From Labia minor (Eukaryota; Arthropoda; Insecta; Dermaptera; Spongiphoridae): a stretch of 64,000 nt of DNA. Under the pieces are notes generated by a model. The model searched no databases, was not told the origin of the DNA, and saw only the letters and a list, made by a program, of their open reading frames with translations. The stretch spans positions 22,187,146-22,251,145 of the forward strand of contig OY720348.1 of the NCBI GenBank assembly GCA_963082975.1, given 5' to 3'. A program made the translations under genes and the position numbers. This document shows positions 35,396 to 44,433 of this stretch, piece after piece (positions within the stretch are counted from its first letter, which is position 1; every line of letters begins with the position of its first letter).

Positions 35396-36320
35396 TCTAT
35401 CTACCTATGTGGCTCAAAAATACTCTAAAGTTCTTAGCCGCAACAACCACATTTCTCCACTTGGAGAAAGTGTCCTTATCCTGAGCCCTTATTCCATCTC
35501 TCTTACGTCCCTTCCTACGCGTCATTGGTTTTCCAAGCGGACGTTTTCCAATCGGTCTTCCCACCAATATCTTTTTCCTCTCCCATTCTTGCCACGTGCC
35601 CTGCCTATCGCAGCTTTTTCCCTTTTATAACCCTAACTATTTCTGAAGATGCAGAGAGGCCATGCAATTTCTTGTTATACAGTCTCCCTCATACCCGGTG
35701 ACCTCATCTTTCTTTGGCCAATAAATGCAGGGAAGAATCCTATTCTCAAATACTCTGAATCTACTCTCATCTCCAAGGGTCATAGACCATGCCTCCCACC
35801 CATATAATGCAACAGGCAAAATAATCTTTTTATATATTCCCTTTGATAATAATTTTGAAGAGATAAGCCTCTTTATTGCAAGATAACAGGCGTTTCCCGA
35901 TTGCAACCCCGATTTAAATTCTTCTCAAATATTATTATCCTTCGTGATTACATTCAATTTTTCTACATATTCAAATTCTACATTTTGTATCTTAAGATTT
36001 TGTATGTCAATACTCTTCCTCTTTGTTACTAAATATTTTTTCTTATCACTATTAATTTCAAACCTCCATTAATTTTTCCTCGCTATCTGCAATTGCAATT
36101 TCCTAATCTCCTATTATATTTAAGTCGTCTGGGTAACCTAACATTTTACAATTGATTTCTTCATCTTATTTTTTCTTTACTACCTTCAAGACAAATTTGA
36201 AGATCAAAATTTGAAAAAGTTTATGCTGATCTATATTGAGTCATGTGTATGTTTTACTAAAGTCTACAAATAATTAGTGAACAGAAATATTGAATTCGCA
36301 GTTTTTTTCCTAATATCTGT
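35396..36320 (-). pseudogene. RTE-type retrotransposon 3' fragment
   Basis: The minus strand encodes LSKGIYKKIILPVALYGWEAW, then GDESRFRVFENRILPCIYWP and KKDEVTGY. This is the conserved block between the RT domain and the 3' end of arthropod RTE endonuclease-reverse transcriptases. Its upstream side (35960-36320) carries degraded RT sequence with stops. The 3' end reads through WxxV-AAAKNFRVF-like sequence to the GAGCCACATAG terminus. The endonuclease and most of the RT are absent. Confidence 0.8.
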
Positions 36321-37922
36321 CATAATGAAAATATCTTAATTAATGTTGATCGATTTGTCCTTAACCCGCAATGATATCTCCTAATATTTCCACCGCCTAT
36401 GGTTCTTAAGTATTTTCTATGTTATTATAGTGAAATAGAGTATAATATTTCTTGATCATTACATTTTGATATTTTATTTTCATTGATAGATTATTATTGA
36501 ATATTTTTAATTATAATGAAACTTGGGAAAATGCAAAAATAGAGACTTGAGACAATTTATAAAAATTAACGGTATAAAACTATAGATAAATTACCAATAT
36601 ATACATTCATTAATAGTATTAATTTAAATTAATTGATTTATTTGTTTTTTTATTATTAAGTTCATTTATTAATTTTTTTAGATCATAGTTATTTTCCTCC
36701 CTTAAAATAAACTTATCTAATTCTGGTGGTGCTAGGGGATTTGAAAATTATTCGTCGCAATATGAAGATTTCGCTTACAGTTTCTGTCATGTCCGACCTC
36801 CATCCAACAGTTATTTTCTGTCAAGTTTTTTGCTTCTCTTAATCATGTGATCTATATATTTAATTTTTTTTGATTCATTATAATAAAATTTAAACAAATA
36901 AAAATTTTTACTTTGTTAATTTATATAAATTTCAATATAAACTGATTGTGAGTGATACGCTTAGCCAATACTCTGAATATTTTGTGTACAAAAATATTGA
37001 ATGTTCTTAGCGAGATTTGATATAATGTTGTACGATTTGTCCTAAATCTGAATTAGAAGAAAATTATAAATTGCATTAAAATGAGACCTTTTAGAATAAA
37101 TTATTTAATTGAAATGATATTTAAATATAAGAATTTTAAAAAATATTATATTCTTTGTTTGGCAATTGTTATTTAATTATGTGCAACATGATTCGACTTG
37201 CACAGAGCATCGTTATTTTTTATTAATATCACATAATAAAAATGAATCTTTTAAACATAATAAATAAAAAAGACATTTTAATAAATTTAAAAAATATACC
37301 CAATTTAAAAATGTCAAAAATTTAAAACAACTTTATATCATCATATTTTAATTTTTATATAATATATATATATATTTAGTAATTAATAATAGAGTAATTA
37401 AATTAAAATAAAAAACAAAGATAATATAATTCAGTCATTTTAATTCAGGTTAAATAATATTTTTTTTTATTATTCAATGATAAAATTTATATATTATTAT
37501 ATATATATTATAGAAAAGAAGAAATATTCAATTAAATAAAAAATAATTTAAGATAAAAATATGATCTAATAAATATTTTAATTAAATTGAGAACTTTTAG
37601 AATAAATTATTTAATTGAATTGATATTTGTATATTAGAATTTAAAATAAAAAGGGAAATATTATAATAATTCTTCGATTGGGAATCTCTATGATAATTCA
37701 TTGTTTGAAATGATTCCGCTAGGCCGACAGTGAGCCGCGAGCTGCTCTTGAATGAACAACACGGAGAATTATATAAACTTTAAAAAATTAATTTCTGCGG
37801 TTATTGATAAGATATTAATAAAATTTATAGCCTATGTTACTCTAGAGGTATATAAGAATATTGTGATGTAATTTCAAAGAAATCGGTTCAGCCAATTCTG
37901 AGTCTATAAAATAGTAATTTTC

Positions 37923-37924
37923 CG

Positions 37925-37963
<39 letters not shown>
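37923..37963. repeat. (GACA)n microsatellite
   Basis: About ten tetranucleotide units within the RepC right part. A shorter GACA tract lies at the same relative position in the RepC fragment at 56974. Confidence 0.95.
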
Positions 37964-38089
37964 GTGAAAAATTCTAAAGTCACTTTTGGATTCTAGAGGT
38001 CATGAAACGCGAAGATATGCAAAAATTTTTAAATTCTGAGCAATGTGCAGACAAAAACCTTTTTTTATATATATAGATAATCAAATATC

Positions 38090-38585
38090 ATTTAAATATT
38101 ATTTATAATTTAATCTAAAAAAAAATTTTAATTAATATAATTTATTTAATATTATTAAACAATTTATTTGAAATTCCTTTCGTAATTTTATTCTAAAATA
38201 ATATTAAAATAAATAATTTTATAATTTTATTTCGAAATTAAATAAAAATTTTAAAATATTTTAAATATAAAAAAATATTAATACAATATCAATTAAAAAA
38301 AGAATAGCAAGAGGAAAATTTCAATATGGATGACGTAATATCTTACGTCATATAAATTTACTATTTTAAATTAAGAAAATATTAATAAAGTTGATTTTTC
38401 ACGAGGCTGAAACCAATATAGATCGATTTTTCTTTATAAATATTATCTATGGTGTGAATTTCAAAAAATTCTTCGAGTGGTTTAATATCTCAAAAATATA
38501 CAAATATATATACAAATATATATATAGATATATAGATATATACAATTTTTGCTAGTCCAATAAGATAATATAAGTATAATAACAT
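38090..38585 (+). repeat. RepB dispersed repeat, right arm
   Basis: Shares 'TTATTTCGAAATTAAATAAA', 'AATTTCAATATGGATGACGT', 'GGCTGAAACCAATATAGAT' and 'TTTTGCTAGTCCAATAAGAT' with the copies at 42555-43385 and 49732-49905 and, inverted, 63037-63420. It complements the arm at 34752-35157. Confidence 0.7.
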
Positions 38586-38859
38586 TTTGAAATAAAATCT
38601 GGTTTTTCATTTATGGTACATTAAAAAATGTACAGGCAAAAATTTAGAAATAAAATGAAATTGGCATTAAAATAAAACAAATATGTCTAAATTTTGTATT
38701 ACGATGTCTACTTTTATTCTTTTTGACAAGCATTTGATGAATTTTAAATCATTTATTTATCAAGTTAATTTTTTATTCGAAATAAATGCCACTTTTCAAG
38801 GTTTGAAGAGGCTTATTTTTTTGAAGTCAAGTGGTTCTTAGTATGAAATTAGTTTGATA

Positions 38860-39005
38860 ATTAAGTGACTTTTTGAATAAATGATTCTTTTTAAAAACAA
38901 ATAAGCGTTTTATTTCTCAATAAAGACTTCTTTTAGCTCGATACATTAAGTCTACGTTTTGTTCAATTTTTTTTCAAATAATATGTTTTATAGAAACCTT
39001 CAAAA
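38860..39005 (-). pseudogene. Degraded MarA-type mariner end
   Basis: AAGTGACTTTTTGAATAAATG, then TTTTAGCTCGATACATTAAG and TTCAATTTTTT match 20145-20260 of MarA copy 1 (the terminus plus the transposase C-terminus). The outer inverted repeat and the opposite end are missing. Confidence 0.6.
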
Positions 39006-39017
39006 TAGATTTTCATT

Positions 39018-39188
39018 TCAGAGGTCAAATTTTGAATACAGTATCTTGGATTCTATTATCTCAAATTCTTCTGAATCAATTTTATTGACTTCAACATCTA
39101 ACCTTCCATCTTCGAAAACTTTAACTGTTTCTATTATTTTATTTGATTTATCTATTGTATTACTAACTATGTTGAGTAATTTATATGA
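39018..39188 (-). other. Short unrecognised coding-like frame
   Basis: A 56-codon minus-strand open frame without a start ATG reads ETVKVFEDGRLDVEV and NKIDSEEFEIIESKIL, an acidic, protein-like composition. It is not the adjacent mariner frame. I do not recognise it. It may be an exon or transposon fragment, or chance. Confidence 0.25.
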
Positions 39189-39400
39189 TCATTTCATGCA
39201 TATAAATCGTTTTAAGACATTCATCCATTTTTTCATCCATTCAGATTTAAAACAACCCTTCCCCTTTTAAGGTTTTTTTAATTTAATTTAATAACCATAT
39301 TTATAGTCATGATAATTTCTGGGTATAATATACCAAAGTTCTTTACTATTGCCTTCTTGAAAATATAATTTAATATAGATAACAGAATCTTAGTAACCGT

Positions 39401-39571
39401 CTATTCTGTATCAGAAGCTACTCGATAGCTACGCTCACTTTCGCCTGCAGGTCGATGCAGTTGCCCGGGGGTAACATTTGAAGTCAAATGTAAGAGTTGG
39501 GTGCTCTGTGTAGACCAGTCATCCACAACCATCTCTTGTGAGACACCCAATGTTGCCTCTTCAGCATAACC
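39401..39571 (-). other. GC-richer short open frame, unrecognised
   Basis: A 56-codon minus-strand frame ends in TAG, with MVVDDWSTQSTQLLHLTSN and GQLHRPAGESERSYRVASD. Base composition is near balanced, unlike the A/T-rich flanks, which hints at former coding sequence or a repeat island. No domain was recognised and there is no upstream start. Confidence 0.25.
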
Positions 39572-39596
39572 TTATATTATCCCCTCCTCTGTATAA

Positions 39597-39625
<29 letters not shown>

Positions 39626-39627
<2 letters not shown>

Positions 39628-40393
39628 CGTGAAGGTCATTCAATAAATAAAGAGACAAATGGCTATATCTCAAAAACGGTTTATTTAATTCTTACAAAAT
39701 TCAGGCTGTTTTTCAACATAATCACCCTCCACAGTTATGCACTTGTCCCATCTTTCTTGTAGCTTTCTAATTTCCTTGGCGAAGCCACTTTTGCACCGCT
39801 TCCTTACTCAGATTAGCAAACCTTTTAGCACGTAGGGCGTTCATAAAGGTAAAAATCAGATGGGGGGAGGTCGGGTCTAAAGGCAGTATGAGGTAAGACC
39901 ACCCAACCTAATTCCCAAGGTCAGCTTAGGAAGCTGAAAGATGGGACAAGTAGATAACTGTGTGTGTGTGTGTGGGGAGGGGGGGGGTGATTATTTAGAA
40001 AAATAAGCTGAATTTTGTAAGAATCAAATAAACCGTTTTTGAGCTATAGCCATTTGTTTCTTTATTTATCACCCACCACAGTTATGCACTTGTCCCATCT
40101 TTTTTGCAGCTTTCTAATTCCCTTGGTGAAGCCACTTTTGCACCGCTTCCTTAACTTACTCATGGTTAGCAAATCTTTTAGCACGTAGGGCGTTCAAAAA
40201 GGTAAAAATCAGATGGAACGAGGTCGGCTCTTAAGGTAGGATGAGGCAAGACCTCCCAACCCAATTTTTGAAGCTTAAAAGGGGTCAGCTTAGGAAGCTG
40301 CAAGAAAGATGGGACAAGTAGATAACTGTGGGGGGGATTATTTAGAAAAATAGACTAAATTTTGTAAGAATCAAATAAAATGTTTTTGATATA
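39626..40393 (-). mobile_element. Mariner MITE with partial tandem duplication (MarB)
   Basis: The first unit 39626-40069 has inverted ends of ~60 bp: AATAAATAAAGAGACAAATG...CTCAAAAACGGTTTATTTAA at the left and its inverse at the right. A second unit 40070-40393 repeats the interior but lacks both outer repeats. It ends in ATTTTGTAAGAATCAAATAA followed by a TA run. The minus strand retains fragments such as MNALRAKRF and EAVQKWLRQ from a mariner transposase C-terminus. No catalytic domain is complete. Confidence 0.75.
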
Positions 40394-40461
40394 TATATAT
40401 ATATATATATATGTTGGTTTAAGTTTCCGTGAATATTATTGTTATTATTATTAAATCCCGA

Positions 40462-40612
40462 TAATAACCCTTGGTCACACAGACTAAGACTCAGAATCCA
40501 AAAACATATTCCCACCTAAATAATCTCTTGAAAATGGCGCCAAAATGGGTGCCGAAACATCGAGAAAACAATCTCACAAAAATACGTGATTATATCCCTG
40601 ATAAATCTGATA
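40462..40612 (+). repeat. RepD dispersed repeat, best-preserved copy
   Basis: Reads GGTCACACAGACTAAGACTC, then CTTGAAAATGGCGCCAAAAT, GGGTGCCGAAACATCGAG and CAATCTCACAAAAATACGTG. It defines the block order used to recognise the other three copies. No coding capacity; no inverted ends. Confidence 0.7.
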
Positions 40613-41398
40613 GTAATATAGATATATATATCATAAAATAAATAATATTAATCGAATAGAACGAATTGATAATTTTATTTTTAATTTATAGTGTTAATAG
40701 TTCAATGTTATAAAAGAATTGCATCTTGCTATGTTCCTGTAAATTGGTTGGATTTGAATTATGTTTGGATTTTTGGGCCCTAGGGGCTCTTAGCGTGCCT
40801 CACAGTGATCTATCTAGCCGCTGCGATTTGTCTTGATCATATAATATTCCTCCAATTGTTATTTATACATATCACGAAACCAACCCTCTCCTACCAAGCA
40901 CTTCTTCTAATTATTGTTTTTTTATTGTTTAATTCTAACACCTCCATCTCCCCCTTTAAAAATAAACTATATCAAAATTAATCTTTTAATAAAATTCAGT
41001 AAATAAATAATTATAATAATGCCTAAGATTATAAAATAGGAAAAGTTTAGAAATATAATATATCCATAATTACTTATTTTCATTTAAGTTGAAATGACTT
41101 AAATATATTATAAAATTTGAATATATTAAAAATTATGATATAACTTAATTATATATATATATATATATATATAAATGCTAAGCGTTTGTATGATACTATA
41201 ATTCCATTCATTGATTTGATAGTATTAAAATGGTAGGTTTGAGGGAGGGAAATTCAATAACGGGGGTGTAAGATAGAGATGAACACTGCTCTTGAACTTA
41301 TCAGCGATTGTTCTATAATGATAGATTTTTGAAGTGAAACTTCTTTAGCGGCGTCCTGACATTTGGTTGAGAATGGAGAGTGAATTGAAAAATTGAAA
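40613..41398. other. Unassigned A/T-rich sequence
   Basis: No gene seen. A TA run lies at about 41148-41172. A GGGCCCTAGGGGCTC block near 40776 has no counterpart elsewhere in the window. Confidence 0.45.
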
Positions 41399-41418
41399 TT
41401 TCGTAACGCGTTACGAAA
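41399..41418. other. 20-bp perfect palindrome
   Basis: TTTCGTAACGCGTTACGAAA is a perfect inverted repeat with no spacer, directly upstream of a 47-bp tandem array. It could be an element terminus or a protein-binding site; no function is assigned. Confidence 0.6.
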
Positions 41419-41466
41419 CGCAAGAGAGAAAAAAGATATAGATATAACGAGTGAGAATGAGATAGC

Positions 41467-41605
41467 CTCTATCTCCGACTCTCTTTTGTGCGGTGTTTCG
41501 TTTTTGAGAGAGAGGCTATCTGGGTCTTTCTTTTGTCCGGTCTTTCGTCTTTGAGAAAGAGGCTATCTGCCTCTTCGTTTTGTGCTGTCTTTCGTTCTAC
41601 TACGC
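41467..41605. repeat. 47-bp tandem repeat, about three units
   Basis: The unit contains GAGGCTATCTG, TCTTTCTTTTGTCCGG and TCTTTCGTCTTTGAGAAAG. GGCTATCT recurs at 41514 and 41561, giving a 47-base period, with a diverged first unit from about 41467. An open frame across it arises from the repeat and is not a gene. The GCGCGCATGCGCGG palindromic stretch that follows is also unusually GC-rich. Confidence 0.75.
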
Positions 41606-41979
41606 TCTCGCTAGGTCCAAAGTCCACGGCGCGCATGCGCGGTAGTACGTTGACGCGGAATAATATTTCTCAGCTTCTACTGGGTCAAAGAATAAAAATT
41701 AGTATGACTTATGATCAAAAGAGGGCGAGATCTCCACCTTGTCCAGTAGATATCGCAATTAAATACAATTTGAATTTAAATATATATTAATTTCAAAATT
41801 TGCCTAAACATTTATAAAAATAAATATACATATGAAATTTGTTATTTTTTTTTAATATTAAAAAATATTTAATTTGAGATTAATTATATGTAAAAAGATC
41901 AACTATCAAATAGATTCAAACTTTTATTTTCTTTGATTAGATTATAATTAAATATTATTTATATTATTTAAAAATTATT

Positions 41980-42529
41980 ATTAAATTTAATTAATTATAA
42001 ATTATAAATAATAAATAATAAATATTAAACCAGCGCATGTTTGGCTTTTTGTTGATGGCACCACGTCACGTGTTGGCGCGTGAGATTTGCAGTGTTAAAA
42101 AATTAATTCTGGTAATTTCAGCTAATCAATCAAGCTGAAATTCTATATATAGCAGTTTTATACAATTATTAATCATGTGAAAAATTATCAAACATATATC
42201 TTTATTTTTACGGTCACTTTAGAGGAAAAAAAATCAAAACGTTGTAGGTAATGACCCTCTTCCGGTTGAGCTACATTTCTCAAAAGTTGATAGAAAACTA
42301 TGAATTTTGAATAATGTCCATGTACCAAATTTCATCATTCTAGCTCAAACCGTTTTTGCGTAATCTTGCCTACATACACACACACACACACGCACACACA
42401 GACACACACACACAGACATTTTTCTCAACCTTAGTGAAAATGATTCAGGAACCTTCAAAAAGTATAAAAACATCAAAATCTCAACATCGAAAATTTTCGT
42501 GATCGCAATACTATCTCTGGCGAGATAGT
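41980..42529 (-). repeat. RepA dispersed repeat, inverted copy with hairpin end
   Basis: Contains TTGATGGCACCACGTCACGTG, 'TATATAGCAGTTTTATACAA', the GAAATTTGGTAC block inverted and a (CA)n tract, and ends at the hairpin CTATCTCTGGCGAGATAG (42511-42528). The left boundary is uncertain because the A/T-rich end has diverged. Confidence 0.85.
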
Positions 42530-42554
42530 AAAAAATGATTCATTATTATTGGAT

Positions 42555-43385
42555 TTGGCTGGTAATATTAATACCTGAGACACCGAGCTCGCTCTACCCT
42601 TTAAAAAATATTGATATACAATTCTTTAATTATTTATTACAATTATTAAATGTATTAAATAATATTTTATTGAAAAAATATTAAAAATTATAAAACTATC
42701 TAAAACTTAATTAATAAAAGAACAATGAATAAATAAATCACGAAAATAGATAAAGAAAAAATGCACGCGGCGAGTTTCGATCCTTCGAACTCGGGGAGTA
42801 AAAACAATTGTTCTTACTGCTGGTCTATGATATTTTGATAATTACAAAGATATTTTTACCATCTTTCAAAGACATTTATTTGTTTTGTTGTTTTTTTTTG
42901 AGAGAGATTAATAAATATATATATATTTTATTAAAAATAAATATTTTTAATTTTATTTCGAAATTAAATAATGAATTTTAAAATATTTTAAATATAAAAA
43001 AATGTTAATACAATATCATTTAAAAAAAAGCGGGATTAATAAATATATATATATATTTTATTAAAAATAAATATTTTTAATTTTATTTCGAAATTAAATA
43101 ATAAATTTTAAAATATTTTAAATATAAAATTTCGAAATTAAATAATGAATTTTAAAATATTTTAAATATAAAAAAATGTTAATACAATATCATTTAAAAA
43201 AAAAGCGGGATTAATAAATATATATATATATTTTATTAAAAATAAATATTTTTAATTTTATTTCGAAATTAAATTATAAATTTTAAAATATTTTAAATAT
43301 AAAAAAAATATTAATACAAAATTAAAAAAAGGCGGGAGTAAAATTTCAAAATGGATGCCATTTACGTCACCCATATATAATTTTC
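42555..43385 (+). repeat. RepB dispersed repeat with internal tandem expansion (left part, split by retrotransposon)
   Basis: It starts TAATACCTGAGACACCGAGC and CTCTACCCTTTAA (RepB end). Inside, a unit starting GGGATTAATAAAT or GAGATTAATAAAT is repeated at 42903, 43032 and 43207 (periods 129 and 175; the second unit carries an extra ~48-bp duplication). The last part has GGCGGGAGTAAAATTTCAAA and TTTACGTCACCC. The sequence resumes at 49732 after the 6.3-kb retrotransposon. Confidence 0.8.
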
Positions 43386-43400
43386 AATTAAGAAATTAAT
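43386..43400 (+). repeat. Target-site duplication, left copy
   Basis: AATTAAGAAATTAAT is present here and again at 49717-49731, directly after the poly(A) tract. The first one or two A residues of the right copy cannot be told from the tail. Confidence 0.9.
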
Positions 43401-44433
43401 GGTTAATGATTGGTGAGTGAACTCTGTGCTGGTCGGACGTGTGGCTCTTGCTGCTGACTCCTTGCCCGTTTTGTTAAAAATGACGGTAAATTTTATATCA
43501 TCTTATTCATTGTGAAGTGCTCTTTCATATGGGGCACATTTAGAGTTATTTACCGCCAAGGTGGATACGATGGGCCCTGAATTGTTAATTCTCGTTATTG
43601 AGATTAATGGGTCTACGGACTCATTAATGAATTTATTTTAGTAGTAATCCTTGTTAATGATAATGACGATTATTTTTATTTTTATATTTTAATCTTTTAA
43701 CTAAACCGAGCCAGGGTTCATCGTTCTGCCAAGCAAGTACCCCACTCCTTATACCACCTCTCCTACTCCCGTTTTAATCCCTTATTTATTTATTTTATTA
43801 ACATCTAATCCCAACTAATATTCACTAACATTCTCAAATAAATGAATAACACTCTCCTGTATCCTATCAGTGGCATGCGTCGGGCGGTTTGGATTACGCG
43901 CTGGGGGATTTTACCATTTCCCTTAAGGGGCTCATAACTTGTGAGCATATGGTTTGGCAACCATGAGGTCCCGTGCCATATCTAGTATTGCTTCCACTTA
44001 CTTGTACTAGATATCTTTCTTTTATCTATCCTATCCGGCCTCTCTTGGCCAACTCTTGTTTCTTCCGACCCCGATGCTATTAGGTTTTCGAGGGCTAAGG
44101 GTCTTTCATTTTTCACTCACTACTTTCTTTTCTCTTCTTCTTATTTGGGCTGGGATTGGTAGCGAGTTTGGTGACACTGCTTGTAAAGGATGTGTGGAAT
44201 GATCCAATCAGCGCACTCGTCTTAGTGGCTCCCGGCGTCAACGCGTCGCCCCCATGGAAGTGTCGAGAAGCCAATGATGGGTGAGTGTGAACGGCAAGTG
44301 ACGGATGATCTTTCCCGTTCAATGCCAAAAGCAGCCGTGGCAATGGGAGTAGCCCGGTCTGTGATCACCCTCCCACACTCAGAGGCACCGCGTTCGGAGA
44401 CGGCTCGTCACTTTGGAGTGACAAGAAAAAAAT
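43401..44433 (+). promoter_or_regulatory. 5' leader of the retrotransposon
   Basis: Runs from the left target duplication to the ORF1 ATG. Non-LTR elements of this class carry an internal promoter here, but no core promoter motif is confidently visible. The 44113-44343 minus-strand frame is not thought to be coding. Confidence 0.5.

Larger units (their letters stand above)
35158..38089 (+). mobile_element. RepC element (unclassified), inserted in RepB
   Basis: It begins AACTAGCTGCTCAGAGCGCC with a GC-rich palindromic start (GCGCCTTCGGCGCTC; GGGGGCTCCGCCCCC). It ends after a tetranucleotide (GACA)n tract at 37923-37963, GGTCATGAAACGCGAAG and TATATATAGATA. Parts recur at 52130-52195 (inverted start) and 56940-57075 (end). 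Inside is an RTE fragment at 35396-36320. No element-encoded enzyme is seen. It may be a composite of more than one insertion, as only the two ends define it. Confidence 0.5.

Noticed and set aside
41488..41790. 100-codon + strand frame
   Set aside because: Open because of the 47-bp tandem repeat and GC-rich sequence; no protein signature.
42350..42420. CRISPR-like array from CACACA units
   Set aside because: It is a simple (CA)n tract internal to RepA without spacers.
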